Positions 1 to 9,119 are shown, counted from the first letter of the stretch. The stretch: 64,000 nt of DNA from CATOSP01 sp965205385 (GCA_965205385.1 CBDBGS010000004.1:62001-126000); one strand, 5' to 3'. Made by a program: numbers and translations. Notes: a model not told the origin generated them from the sequence alone.

Positions 1-320
1 CCTATGATGACGCCTACTCGAAAGGGGTCCTTGGTCCGAGGGTCCAGTCCGGCCTGGGTACAGGCCTCCTGGGCAGCCACGGCGGCAAGTTGGGCAAAGC
101 GGTCCATCCGGCGGGCTTCTTTGCGCTCCAGATGGCTTTCCGGGTCGAACCCCTTTACTTCCCCCGCGATTCGCGTATCGAAGCCATCGGTGTCGAAGGC
201 GGTAATATAGTCGATCCCCGACTTGCCTTGGGTTAGCTGGTCCCAAGTAGAACCGACGTCCAGCCCCAGGGGGCTGACGATGCCGATACCAGTGATGAAC
301 ACACGTTGAAGCTCGCTCAT
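1..320 (-). CDS. fabF: beta-ketoacyl-ACP synthase II, N-terminal part (runs off the window)
   Basis: Reading the minus strand from the ATG at 320 gives MSELQRVFITGIGIVSPLG and then about 100 residues that follow the FabF/KAS II N-terminus, including the ERKEARRMDRFAQLA stretch typical of the family. The frame is open to the window edge, so the catalytic Cys-His-His residues lie outside. FabF condenses malonyl-ACP with acyl-ACP in fatty acid elongation. A second, complete fabF lies at 6762-8012 and shares the same N-terminal motifs, so the genome carries at least two paralogues. The gene follows the radical SAM gene on the same strand, but a hairpin lies between them. Confidence 0.88.
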   Translation of the reverse strand, partial: MSELQRVFITGIGIVSPLGLDVGSTWDQLTQGKSGIDYITAFDTDGFDTRIAGEVKGFDPESHLERKEARRMDRFAQLAAVAAQEACTQAGLDPRTKDPFRVGVII

Positions 321-349
321 ATTATTCCCAGCACCAAGTAAACATAACA

Positions 350-382
350 AGATGGACGAAGAGGGTCACCCTTCGTCCATCT
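350..382 (-). terminator. hairpin terminator after the radical SAM gene
   Basis: A 12-bp perfect stem (350-361 with 371-382) with a 9-nt loop lies between the radical SAM stop codon at 446 and the fabF start at 320. On the minus strand the stem is followed by a T-rich stretch (TGTTATGTTTACTT). It probably ends transcription of the radical SAM gene and makes the downstream fabF a separate unit. Confidence 0.65.
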
Positions 383-445
383 ATCATTTCATGGTTTAGC
401 GCCACACCGCCCTCCATCCCCGGCCGCTTGGTTGGTCTCCTGCGA

Positions 446-2236
446 TTAGTCTCTTGCGACCCTTCCTCGTTGGGACTCTGTGACGACCCGGTTCAGCGTC
501 TCACTAAGCTCGTTTATGCGTCCCGAGATATTGGCCGCCAGTTCTCGCTTACTCTCGTCGATGGGGCCGGACAGCCGGTTCAGCGATTCGGTAAGTTCGG
601 TGATGCTCTGGCCGATGTTGTCGACCACTTCCCGCCTGGCGTTGGCCAGGGGCTGGGACACGGACCGGAGCTTCTCCACCAATTCTCCGACTCTGACGGC
701 CATGGTGTCGGCGAATTCCGAGCCGTGCATCGACACAGGGTCCGACCAGCCCCGGAGGTTGTCTATGGCCTCGGCCAACCTGGCGCTGATGGAGTCTCCC
801 AGGTCTCTGCTCGTGGCGGCCAACCGTAGCCGGTATGTTCGGAGAATGCGGAAGATCCGCTGGTACAGGTCGTCGATCGGCGTCAGTCTGGCGGAGTACC
901 GCTCGAAGAGCTCACGGGTCTCCTCCATGCTCCAGCGTTCGTCAAAGTGGACGAACTGGCGGCCGGTGTACAGGTGATAGGGCCGCATCTCGCCTTCTTG
1001 CAGGATCTCGCCGTTGGCGTTCAAGGGGGTCAGGCTGTCCCAGTTGGACGTTGCCGGTAGGGGAGTCAGGAAGTTAACGGTCTGGTAATTGCTGATTTCC
1101 GTCACCCAGTCCGCAAGCTCCATAATGCTCTGTTCGGTGTCGTAGGGAAGTCCGATGATGGTCATAGCCACCACCGAGAAACCCATCTGGTTCATACTGA
1201 TGAGGTCTGAGTGGACTTGACCGGGTTCCTGCCGTTTTTTAACCAGTTGGAGGTTTTCCGCGTTGTCGGATTCCACGCCAACGTAGGCCATCTTGATATT
1301 GGCCTCGGTCATCGCCTTGGCCAACTCAGGGTCTTGGCCTACCTCCGCCCGGGCCTGGCAGATCAGGTACATGTCCTTGGTATGGTCCTTCCAGGTCTTG
1401 AGGCGTTCCAGCCGTTCATTCCTGAACTTGGTGGCCCGCAGCGGGGGTGGGTGCAGGTCATCGGAAATGAAGGTCTGGAATGTGCCATTGCGGGAGGAGT
1501 GGATCAGGCCGTCCTCCGCCAATTGCCGAAGCTGGGCGAGGCGTTTGATTTCCGTCTCCCTGTTCACCAACCGGTAACCCAAGAATTGTTGGATCACCTG
1601 GCAGTAGGTGCAACTTTCGGTGCATCCCCGCACCGTCTCAATGACCCCTCCCGCCATGGGATTCGAGGAGTTCAAGTCCTTGATGGAGCGAAAGTCAGGA
1701 AGCTCCACGAAGTCCGGAGCGACGAGACCCTGCCGCCGAGTCTGGACCACGTGGCCGTCTTTCCGGTAGGAAATCCCGGGCACCTTGTTCAGGTATTGGT
1801 CCCGCGCATCGCCCTTATGGGTAAGGAGAACGTCGCATAGCTGGCCGACGATATCCTCGCCTTCACGTTGCACGATCACGTCGAAGTTACCGTAGTCGAA
1901 GGCTTCCTCGGTCAACGGACTCATCTGGGGTCCGCCTCCGATGGTGATCAACTCCGGATGGTATTGCTTGGCTTGGCGGGCGACCTGATAACCCCTGGGC
2001 GCTTCGTTAATCAGGGCCGTTACCATGAGAATGTCGACGCCGTCCAGGTCCTTCTCGGGGTCGATCAGACCGGAGCGGTCTTCGAACCATATCTCCCGCT
2101 CGTAGAGGTAAGGCCCTTGCCATTGGGCCAGAGCGCCGGACAGGAAGAGCATTCCCTGCCGGGGGATGGCGATATATTCGAAGTTTCCGCCGGCTGATGC
2201 TGGCTGCACCAACATCACCCGTTTGATTCTAGACAT
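446..2236 (-). CDS. B12-binding domain radical SAM protein with repeated helical C-terminus
   Basis: This 596-residue protein has an N-terminal B12-binding-like domain (about residues 5-140, with an IGGGPQMSP loop near 99-107). A radical SAM core follows with the cluster motif C205-x3-C209-x2-C212 (CTESCTYC), which binds the [4Fe-4S] cluster and SAM. Members of this class methylate or rearrange unreactive carbons; the substrate cannot be read from sequence. The last 120 residues are unusual: four degenerate 28-33-residue helical repeats (about 477-506, 507-534, 535-563, 564-596), the last two sharing an ELxExLNR core. This tail is not part of the usual family architecture and may be an oligomerisation or membrane-surface element. 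No partner gene is adjacent on this strand. Confidence 0.85.
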   Translation of the reverse strand: MSRIKRVMLVQPASAGGNFEYIAIPRQGMLFLSGALAQWQGPYLYEREIWFEDRSGLIDPEKDLDGVDILMVTALINEAPRGYQVARQAKQYHPELITIGGGPQMSPLTEEAFDYGNFDVIVQREGEDIVGQLCDVLLTHKGDARDQYLNKVPGISYRKDGHVVQTRRQGLVAPDFVELPDFRSIKDLNSSNPMAGGVIETVRGCTESCTYCQVIQQFLGYRLVNRETEIKRLAQLRQLAEDGLIHSSRNGTFQTFISDDLHPPPLRATKFRNERLERLKTWKDHTKDMYLICQARAEVGQDPELAKAMTEANIKMAYVGVESDNAENLQLVKKRQEPGQVHSDLISMNQMGFSVVAMTIIGLPYDTEQSIMELADWVTEISNYQTVNFLTPLPATSNWDSLTPLNANGEILQEGEMRPYHLYTGRQFVHFDERWSMEETRELFERYSARLTPIDDLYQRIFRILRTYRLRLAATSRDLGDSISARLAEAIDNLRGWSDPVSMHGSEFADTMAVRVGELVEKLRSVSQPLANARREVVDNIGQSITELTESLNRLSGPIDESKRELAANISGRINELSETLNRVVTESQRGRVARD

Positions 2237-2457
2237 GGTAGCTCCTATTACGTGGCGGGACGTATCGTTGTCTCAGAGGAGACCTGCGGCGGCGCTTGTT
2301 GGCTTGGGAGGCGATGGTATCGTCTCTGCCTGGCACTCAAAAGAAGATTGATGGGAATCGTCCACTTGCGAATCATGGTGAATTATACCGCAAGGGCCCG
2401 TCTAATAATACACAATTTTTTACCAACGTTAAAGTTGATTCAAGACCGCCGATAAAA

Positions 2458-3399
2458 TCAACCCCGGAAATGGGGAATAATCTCCTTCGCGATAGTCTGT
2501 AGGTGCCGCTCCCGGTCTGCCCTATCACAGGCTACGCTAAAGATGATGTGACGCGCTCCGGCGTCGATATATTCCTGTAGCCGCGCGATACAAGCTTCTA
2601 CAGGTCCCAGCAGGCAATAGCGGTGCACTATTTCCGAGAACCCGCCGCTTCGCAGATAACGGCCCCCGAGGGCCCGGGTGGCGACCTCCGCGGCTTTTTC
2701 CACCGAATCGTATATGGAAATGTAGGGAAAGTAGGCCCAATGGAAGTCTTCCATGTTCCGGGCATTTTCCTGTGCAATCCCGTTGATCTTCTCCACGCTA
2801 TCCCGGTACCTGTCTGGGTCGTAGAAGTAGGGCATCCAACCGTCGCCCAGGACGGCTGCGCGGGTCATCGCCGCATCGCGTCTTCCCGACACCCAGACCG
2901 GTGGGTGGGGCTGTTGGGTTGGCTTGGGCAAGATCGTAACGTCGTTTAACTGGAAATGGCGTCCCTGGTACGCCACATGCTCTTCAGTCCACAGTTTTCG
3001 CAGAGCTTCCAGGCATTCGTTGGTCCGGCGCCCCCGCTGGTTCACCTTGAGGCCCGCGGCTTCGAACTCCACCGGGTACTCCCCGCCGACCCCTATTCCC
3101 AGGGTCAACCGCCCTCCGGAGGCTATGTCCAGGGTCGTGGTCAGCTTGGCCAGTACGGTAGGGTGGTAGAAGGGGACAAGCACGATCGACGACACGACCC
3201 GTATCCGCTCTGTGGCTCCCGCCGCAACGGCGAGCAAGGGAAGGGCCGCATGGGTCGGGCCGGGGGGATTGCCCCGCATGTAGTGTTCGCCGGACGAGAG
3301 GTAATCGTAGCCCAGTTCTTCCAATTGCCGGGCCTGGCGGGCCGTGTCGGCGGCTCCGGCGGTCAGACCCGCCCCGAACGTTAACGTGGGCATATCCAT
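2458..3399 (-). CDS. LLM class flavin-dependent oxidoreductase
   Basis: The 313-residue product has the luciferase-like TIM-barrel pattern: an N-terminal LTFGAGL strand, a QLEELGYDYLSSGEH segment, and the central GGRLTLGIGVGGEYPVEFEAAG motif that contacts the flavin or F420 phosphate. Members use FMN or F420 for monooxygenation or hydride transfer. A second Met two codons in (MDMP) is an alternative start. It is one of three LLM proteins in the window; with an F420 operon 6 kb away, F420 is a plausible cofactor, but this is inference. The gene stands alone, flanked by the radical SAM gene and a repeat-rich intergenic region. Confidence 0.87.
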   Translation of the reverse strand: MDMPTLTFGAGLTAGAADTARQARQLEELGYDYLSSGEHYMRGNPPGPTHAALPLLAVAAGATERIRVVSSIVLVPFYHPTVLAKLTTTLDIASGGRLTLGIGVGGEYPVEFEAAGLKVNQRGRRTNECLEALRKLWTEEHVAYQGRHFQLNDVTILPKPTQQPHPPVWVSGRRDAAMTRAAVLGDGWMPYFYDPDRYRDSVEKINGIAQENARNMEDFHWAYFPYISIYDSVEKAAEVATRALGGRYLRSGGFSEIVHRYCLLGPVEACIARLQEYIDAGARHIIFSVACDRADRERHLQTIAKEIIPHFRG

Positions 3400-3674
3400 T
3401 AAATTCTGGTCCTTTAACTCCTGGTCCTCGACCGGGAGAATCCCGAACTCGGGAATCTGCTAGGGAAATTATCAGTTCTCCGTCCTGGTGACTGACGAAC
3501 CGGGACCGGGCCGCTAGGGAAGCGCTCGCCTCTACAGGGTGATGCGATTCGCACGCTTGGCCATTCGATTGCGGGCGTCTCCCCTTGCTTTGCTGCTTAC
3601 CGATCTGTGCTTGGGCAGGAATCCAGGAATTCCTACCGGGTAACGCTCCTGGGACTGAAGAGCTGTGGGTCAAC

Positions 3675-3831
3675 GCTTACAGAGACCTTTGAATAAGGCC
3701 GAGTCTCCCATGAATAATCCCCTCTCCCTAGCGGAAAAGGGTTAGGGTGAGGGCGTCCTCCGTATCTGGGCGCACTCTGGATTCTCGCTCTCGCAGGAGT
3801 CGCGGAAGGTTACGCAAAGGTCTCTTTACGC
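3675..3831. repeat. MITE-like element with terminal inverted repeats
   Basis: The left end (GCTTACAGAGACCTTTG) and the reverse complement of the right end (GCGTAAAGAGACCTTTG) match at most of 17 positions, including a perfect 11-bp core (3681-3691 against 3815-3825). Inside is a second inverted pair, 3720-3730 against 3743-3753, with one mismatch. The element is 157 bp and has no open frame, which fits a non-autonomous inverted-repeat element. No transposase is seen in the window. Confidence 0.5.
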
Positions 3832-3852
3832 GGGAAAGACGGGATTGTGGGG

Positions 3853-3873
3853 ATTCCGGGTCAAGCCCGGAAT
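3853..3873. repeat. short hairpin repeat
   Basis: The arms ATTCCGGG (3853-3860) and CCCGGAAT (3866-3873) form a perfect 8-bp stem around TCAAG. Repeats of this general form are common between genes in many bacterial genomes. No run of T follows, so it is not called a terminator. Confidence 0.45.
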
Positions 3874-4068
3874 CGGGTGGGGGATGACGGACACATCAAG
3901 TCTGAAAGTTACGTTGAGCCGTTCCAATTTTCAAGATCGTAACGAGCTCGCAAGTGGTTGATCGGTCGATTGAATGCGCCGAGGCAGTTTAAATTAGAGG
4001 CCTCGACCGGACATCGCCCCTATGACCGCTTTAGAGTAAAGCGCCACCGCTGCCATGAGAAAGGAATT

Positions 4069-4204
4069 CAGTGGTCAGTAAGTAATGGCGGCCGGTGGGT
4101 CCACTAACCACTAAGCAATAATTGTGTGCCTCAGTTTTGAGTTTCGGGCAGGCTTATATCAGGGGATTGAAATTAGACCACTGACCACTGACCACTGACC
4201 ACTG
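4069..4204. repeat. CCACTGACC-type tandem and inverted repeats
   Basis: Near 4070-4116 the arms AGTGGTCAGT and ACTAACCACT form an almost perfect inverted pair. From 4175 to 4204 the unit CCACTGA is repeated head to tail about four times. The same motif recurs at 13379-13460 and 34548-34572, always between genes, so it is a dispersed family. Confidence 0.6.
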
Positions 4205-4286
4205 CAACGTCAACCGCTTTCAAATGCGGGCCTTGACATGGGTCTGGGGGTCTGATATCTGTTGCTGCAAAATCGAGGTGAGATAT

Positions 4287-5237
4287 TTGCTGGTACTCGT
4301 AACCGGCGCAACTGGTTTCGTTGGCCGCCGCGTCGTGGCGGAGCTTCTGGAGCATCACCACCAGGTGCGTTGTTACGTGCATACGCCTGGCCCGGAGCGG
4401 TTGTTTGACAACCGTTCGGTCGAGGTGCGTTACGGCGGCGTCTCCGATCCCGATGCGCTGGCAGAGGCTTTCCACGGCGTCGAGGCGGTTGTCCACCTGG
4501 TGGGCATCATTCGCCAAAGCCGGAGACGTACCTTCGATCTAGTCAACCGGCAAGGGACCGCCGACGTGGTTGGCGCGGCGAAGGCCAGCGGAGTGAAGCA
4601 CCTGGTCCAACTGAGCGCCATAGGGGCGGGCGACGACCGGGAATACCCTTACCTGTTCAGCAAGTGGCGGGCAGAGCAGGAGGTAATCAACAGCGGCCTT
4701 CCTTACACCATATTGCGTTCCCCGATCATGTTCGGCGAAGGGGACGAGTTCCTGAACGCCCTGGCGGCGATGGTGAGGGTGTTCCCCCTAGTGCCGGTAG
4801 TCGGATCAGGTAGGAACCGTTTTCAACCCATCGCGGTGGAGGATGTAGCGCGCTGTGTGGCCTTGTCTCTGGACCGTGGCAGCCTGAGGGACCGCACGGT
4901 GGAGATTGGCGGCCCCGACCAGCTTACCTACAACCAGATCGTCGATGCCGTGGCTCGGACCATGGGGAAGCGGCGGCTGCGCCTACATGTGCCCGTTTGG
5001 ATGATGTACCTCGCCGTTATGGGGATGCAGGTCGTCCAGCCCCGCCCACCTGTGACCACCGACCAGCTCAAGATGCTGGCTATCCGCAACGTCGCGGAAC
5101 TCGGCGTAGTGGACCAGGAATTCGGCTTTACCCCAAAGAGCCTGGAAGGTAACATAGATTACATAAAATCGGTCGGCTTCATGGACGGAATCAGGATTAG
5201 CCTCGGGTCGATGCCTCCTAAGATCAGAGACCATTGA
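4287..5237 (+). CDS. NAD(P)-binding Rossmann protein, NDUFA9/NmrA-like SDR
   Basis: From the TTG at 4287 the product is 316 residues and begins MLVLVTGATGFVGRRV, with the nucleotide-binding G7-x2-G10-x2-G13 motif. The TTG has a GAGGTG ribosome binding site six bases upstream; the open frame continues to an ATG at 4224, but the extra 21 residues are cysteine- and tryptophan-rich and do not resemble the fold. The body (LVQLSAIGAG, YTILRSPIMFGEG, VEDVARCVALSL) follows atypical extended SDRs annotated as complex I NDUFA9-like or NmrA-like proteins. Substrate unknown. It stands upstream of folC in the same direction. Confidence 0.82.
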   Translation: MLVLVTGATGFVGRRVVAELLEHHHQVRCYVHTPGPERLFDNRSVEVRYGGVSDPDALAEAFHGVEAVVHLVGIIRQSRRRTFDLVNRQGTADVVGAAKASGVKHLVQLSAIGAGDDREYPYLFSKWRAEQEVINSGLPYTILRSPIMFGEGDEFLNALAAMVRVFPLVPVVGSGRNRFQPIAVEDVARCVALSLDRGSLRDRTVEIGGPDQLTYNQIVDAVARTMGKRRLRLHVPVWMMYLAVMGMQVVQPRPPVTTDQLKMLAIRNVAELGVVDQEFGFTPKSLEGNIDYIKSVGFMDGIRISLGSMPPKIRDH

Positions 5238-5345
5238 CCGGCAGGGGTCATAACCGGCGGAGACCATCGACCGGGCGCCACTAGCCCTCTGACTACTCGC
5301 TGGCCGAGGCGTTTCCGTCGAGACGGGGCGCGGGATTGGGAACTA

Positions 5346-6710
5346 TTGGACTATAGCAAGGCCGTGGATTTCCTGCTTTCTCTGGTCGACCACGAGCGGC
5401 CTGGGCCGAAAGGTCCGCGGCAAAAGGCGATTGAAGACCTCTCCCGGATGGAGTCCTTCCTCCGAAGACTTGGAGACCCTCACCGGCAGGTCCCGGCAAT
5501 CCACGTCACCGGCACCAAGGGCAAAGGGAGCACTGCGGCAATGTGCGACGCGGTGCTCCATGCCGCTGGGTACCGCACCGGATTCTATTCCTCTCCCCAC
5601 CTCCACAGCTTCACGGAAAGGGTCCGGCGAGACTGCCTTCCCATTGGCGAAGCGGAATTCGCCGGGCTCGTGGAGCGGCTACTGCCGTATCAGCAATGGA
5701 TGACCGAGGATTCGGGACTGGGCCCGGTGACCCTTTTCGAGTATATGACCGGAATGGCGTTCCAATGCTTCGCCCAGGGCCAGGCAGATTTTCAGACAAT
5801 TGAGGTTGGCCTGGGCGGGCGTTTGGACGCGACCAACGTGGTGATGCCGGAGGTCTCGGTCATAACGTCTATCAGCCTCGACCACACCGCCATCCTGGGA
5901 AATACGGTGGAGGAGATCGCCACGGATAAATCGGGCATAATCAAACCCGGCGCGGCCGTGGTTGTCGGCCCCCAGTCTCACGATGCAATGAGACCCATAC
6001 TCTCGGCTTGCGATACTCTGGGCATAACGCCCGTCCAGGTGGGTAAGGACGTTTCCTGGCGGTTGGAATCGGCCTCGATGGACGGCCAAAGCTTCTCGGT
6101 CCAGGCCCGGTTGGGAGAGTATGGGCTCACGACACCGCTGCTGGGAAAACACCAACTGGAAAATGCCGCGACTTCATTGGCGGCTCTGGAATGCCTGCGG
6201 GAACGGGGATTCGCGATTTCCGAGCAGGCTATCCAACATGGGTTCTCTAACGTAGACTGGCCGGGAAGGATGGAAGTCCTGTCCCGCGAACCTCTGACCG
6301 TGGTGGACGGCGCTCACAATGCCTATTCCATGCAAGTCCTTCTGGAATCTCTGCCCGACTATTTCGATTACGACCGGCTACTATTGGTGACGGGGTTCTC
6401 CAGGGACAAGACCGTTGATGACATGGTGGACCGGCTGGCGCAAGCGGGCGATATGGTGTTCGCCACCCGGTCCCGCCATCCCAGGTCCATGCCGCCCGGC
6501 GATATCGCCGCGGTGTTCCGGAGCCGGGGTGTAGAGGCACTACCCCTGGCGGATACAGCCGGAGCCTTGGACGCCGCCAGGCAAGCGGCGCGTCCTGGAG
6601 ACCTGGTGCTGGGCACAGGATCGCTATTCGTGGTTGCAGAGGTACGGGAGGCGGTACTAGGGATCAAGCCCGAGCTGTATCCGGACCTGCTGCCGCCAGA
6701 CCTGCGCTAA
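5346..6710 (+). CDS. folC: bifunctional folylpolyglutamate synthase / dihydrofolate synthase
   Basis: The 454-residue protein has the Mur-ligase-like ATP loop GTKGKGS at residues 56-62, then the FYSSPHL and SFTERVR substrate segments, GLGGRLDATNV, SLDHTAILG and the C-terminal DGAHN motif. FolC adds glutamate to dihydropteroate and to reduced folates in the cytosol. The length matches the bacterial family. The start is TTG at 5346; there is no strong ribosome binding site. fabF follows 51 bp downstream on the same strand and ruvB after that, suggesting cotranscription of housekeeping genes. Confidence 0.93.
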   Translation: MDYSKAVDFLLSLVDHERPGPKGPRQKAIEDLSRMESFLRRLGDPHRQVPAIHVTGTKGKGSTAAMCDAVLHAAGYRTGFYSSPHLHSFTERVRRDCLPIGEAEFAGLVERLLPYQQWMTEDSGLGPVTLFEYMTGMAFQCFAQGQADFQTIEVGLGGRLDATNVVMPEVSVITSISLDHTAILGNTVEEIATDKSGIIKPGAAVVVGPQSHDAMRPILSACDTLGITPVQVGKDVSWRLESASMDGQSFSVQARLGEYGLTTPLLGKHQLENAATSLAALECLRERGFAISEQAIQHGFSNVDWPGRMEVLSREPLTVVDGAHNAYSMQVLLESLPDYFDYDRLLLVTGFSRDKTVDDMVDRLAQAGDMVFATRSRHPRSMPPGDIAAVFRSRGVEALPLADTAGALDAARQAARPGDLVLGTGSLFVVAEVREAVLGIKPELYPDLLPPDLR

Positions 6711-6761
6711 GACCCTGGAGCCGGCCATTCCTCGCGGGCGAGGAAGGGAGGAGTTGGAGGA

Positions 6762-8012
6762 GTGACACGGGACCGTCCGAGAGTCGTTGTAACCGGTATC
6801 GGCGCGATAACCCCCCTCGGCCAGGGCGTCGACGCATTTTGGGAGAACCTTGTGGCCGGAAAACCGGGCATCGGCCCGATGACCTTGTGCGACCCGACCG
6901 ATTATCCCTGCCGCATCGCTGGTGAAGTCCGGGATTTCGATCCCTCCCAATACCTGGACAACCGGGAAGCCCGGCGAATGGCCAGGTTTTCCCAGCTCGC
7001 AGTAGCAGCAGGAATGAGAGCCGTCGAGTCTTCTAGCTTGGACATGTCCAAAGAGGACGCCTTCCGCGTGGGAGTGATGCTGGGTAATGGCAACGGGGGT
7101 TTCCCAACTTTGGAGGAAAATTGCCGCGTCCTCGCCAGCCGGGGAGGAATGCGGATGTCCCCCTTCTTCTTCCCTATGATCTTGCCAAACATGGCCGCGG
7201 CCAACGTTAGCCGTGTGACCGGAGCCAAGGGGTTCAACTCCACTACCACCACCGCCTGTGCCGCATCAAACCAAGCGATGGGTGAAGCGTTGGAGGTCAT
7301 CCGCCGTGGAGTGGCCGACGTCGTGCTGGCAGGCGGGGCGGAGGCGGGGATTAGCCAACTTGGCCTGGCGGGCTTCGCCGTCATGCGCGCATTGAGCACT
7401 CGAAACGATGAACCCGAGAAGGCAAGCCGCCCGTTCGACGCCGGCCGGGACGGTTTCGTACCCGCCGAGGGCTCAGTTGTGTTGGTCATGGAGGAATTGC
7501 AACACGCACTGGAGAGGAACGCCAACATCATGGCCGAAGTGGCCGGGTTCGGCTCTACTTCAGACGCCGGGCATCCCGTGCAGCCCGAGGAGTCGGGGAC
7601 ATGCGCCGCTGAGGCGATGCGGCTGGCCTTGGCCGACGCGGGAGTTGGACTCGACCAGGTTGACTACATCAACGCCCACGGAACGTCGACGCCTCTCAAT
7701 GATGCCCTGGAGACCGTCGCTATTAAGCGGCTCTTCGGAGATGGGGCATACCGGATACCCATCAGCTCGACCAAGTCAATGATCGGACATTCCTTGGGCG
7801 CTTCCGGGTCCCTGGAAGCCGCGGCCTGTGTAATGTCCATCACGACAGGCATGGTCCACCCGACCATCAACTACGAGTCACCGGACCCGGCCTGCGACCT
7901 GGACTACGTTCCGAACCAGGCGCGGCAGTTGGACGTCAAGGTTGTCCTTTCCAACGCCTTTGGCTTCGGCGGGCAGAACGCCTGCATCGTGTTCCGAAAG
8001 TTCGAAGAGTGA
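6762..8012 (+). CDS. fabF: beta-ketoacyl-ACP synthase II
   Basis: A complete 416-residue KAS II. The catalytic triad is visible: C166 in TTTTACAAS, H306 in NAHGTSTPLND and H343 in SMIGHSLGASG. It performs the decarboxylative condensation of malonyl-ACP with acyl-ACP. The GTG start follows a strong GGAGGAG-type ribosome binding site. It is the second fabF of the window (the other is cut at position 1). It lies between folC and ruvB on the same strand. fabI is on the same strand 6.5 kb downstream, but fabD, fabG and acpP are not seen here. Confidence 0.94.
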   Translation: MTRDRPRVVVTGIGAITPLGQGVDAFWENLVAGKPGIGPMTLCDPTDYPCRIAGEVRDFDPSQYLDNREARRMARFSQLAVAAGMRAVESSSLDMSKEDAFRVGVMLGNGNGGFPTLEENCRVLASRGGMRMSPFFFPMILPNMAAANVSRVTGAKGFNSTTTTACAASNQAMGEALEVIRRGVADVVLAGGAEAGISQLGLAGFAVMRALSTRNDEPEKASRPFDAGRDGFVPAEGSVVLVMEELQHALERNANIMAEVAGFGSTSDAGHPVQPEESGTCAAEAMRLALADAGVGLDQVDYINAHGTSTPLNDALETVAIKRLFGDGAYRIPISSTKSMIGHSLGASGSLEAAACVMSITTGMVHPTINYESPDPACDLDYVPNQARQLDVKVVLSNAFGFGGQNACIVFRKFEE

Positions 8013-8037
8013 TCTTCCGGAGTTTATGGGAGGTGGG

Positions 8038-9066
8038 ATGGAGCAGCGGTTGATCTCCGGAGATTCCCAGCCAGACGACCAGGACCTGACCCTGCGTCCT
8101 CGGCGGTTGTCCGATTTCGTAGGCCAGACCCATGTAAAAGACAACCTGGGCATCGCCATACAGGCGGCGAAGATCAGGGGCGAACCGTTGGACCATGTGG
8201 TCGTCTACGGCCCGCCGGGACTGGGAAAAACCACCCTGGGGCACATCATGGCCCAGGAAATGGAGGTGGAGGTCCGGGTCACGTCCGGGCCCGCCATCGA
8301 GCGCGCCGGTGACATGGCGGCTGTCTTGACCGGCCTCCAGCCTGGATGCGTCTTGTTTATCGACGAGATTCACCGCCTGCCTCGGATGGTGGAAGAAGTG
8401 CTTTATTCCGCAATGGAAGATTTCTTCCTGTCCTGGATGGTTGGGAAGGGACTGGCGGCTCGCAGCGTTAACCTGAGAATTAATCCTTTCACCTTGGTCG
8501 GAGCCACCACCCGGTTCTCCCTGTTGAGCGCGCCACTGAGAGACCGGTTCGGGTCTGTGTTCCACCTGGACTACTATCAACCGGAGGATATGCGGCTCAT
8601 CGTCAAGCGTTCGGCCAAGATTCTTGAGATGGAGGCTGAAGATGAAGGTTTGGAAGAAATTGCCCTGCGGTCCCGGGGGACGCCTCGGATAGCCAACCGG
8701 CTCCTGAAACGCACCCGCGACTATGCGCTGGTAATGGCGGATAACCGGGTGACCGGCGAGGTGGCGCGGGACGCCCTGGCCCAGTTGAAGGTGGACGTAA
8801 GAGGCCTGGACCAATCTGACCACCGTTTGCTGACGTGCATCATTGAGAAATTCGACGGTGGTCCCGTTGGCCTGGAAACCCTTGCCGCTTCCTTAAACGA
8901 GGACTCCAGCACCATCATGGACGTGTGGGAGCCCTACCTGCTGCAACTCGGGTTCCTGGACCGCACGCCTCGGGGCAGGATGGCGACCCGGCTGGCATAC
9001 GAATTCCTCGGGGTCTCATTTCAACCCCGGGAGCCGTTGGACCAAGCCCGTCTCGCAGGGTTCTGA
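8038..9066 (+). CDS. ruvB: Holliday junction branch migration ATPase RuvB
   Basis: The 342-residue product shows Walker A GPPGLGKT (58-65), Walker B DEIH (109-112), the GATTRFSLLSAPLRDRFG sensor/arginine-finger segment and a C-terminal winged-helix domain ending in YEFLGVSF. RuvB hexamers drive branch migration with RuvA. The open frame reaches back to 7942 inside fabF, but the ATG at 8038 has a GGGAGG site and gives the canonical N-terminus, so it is chosen. ruvA and ruvC are not adjacent. Confidence 0.95.
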   Translation: MEQRLISGDSQPDDQDLTLRPRRLSDFVGQTHVKDNLGIAIQAAKIRGEPLDHVVVYGPPGLGKTTLGHIMAQEMEVEVRVTSGPAIERAGDMAAVLTGLQPGCVLFIDEIHRLPRMVEEVLYSAMEDFFLSWMVGKGLAARSVNLRINPFTLVGATTRFSLLSAPLRDRFGSVFHLDYYQPEDMRLIVKRSAKILEMEAEDEGLEEIALRSRGTPRIANRLLKRTRDYALVMADNRVTGEVARDALAQLKVDVRGLDQSDHRLLTCIIEKFDGGPVGLETLAASLNEDSSTIMDVWEPYLLQLGFLDRTPRGRMATRLAYEFLGVSFQPREPLDQARLAGF

Positions 9067-9090
9067 CGCTGGACTTGCCCGGTCCCAAAG

Positions 9091-9119
9091 TTGCTAGGGT
9101 AGGGGCAAGGGTCTACAAT
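9091..9119 (+). promoter_or_regulatory. putative sigma70-type promoter for the cof operon
   Basis: TTGCTA (9091-9096) and TACAAT (9114-9119) are separated by 17 bp. The -10 box overlaps an ATG at 9118, so transcripts from it could not use that ATG. This supports a downstream start for cofG. Confidence 0.5.

Larger units (their letters stand above)
3400..4286. other. long intergenic region rich in repeats, no gene seen
   Basis: About 890 bp without a convincing reading frame. It holds a 157-bp element bounded by imperfect inverted repeats (3675-3831), a hairpin-forming repeat at 3853-3873, and tandem and inverted copies of a CCACTGACC-type repeat near 4069-4204. An open frame upstream of 4287 extends the next gene to 4224 but is disfavoured by the ribosome binding site. 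Confidence 0.6.

Noticed and set aside
4175..4204. CRISPR-like repeat in the CCACTGA run
   Set aside because: Short head-to-tail units without unique spacers.
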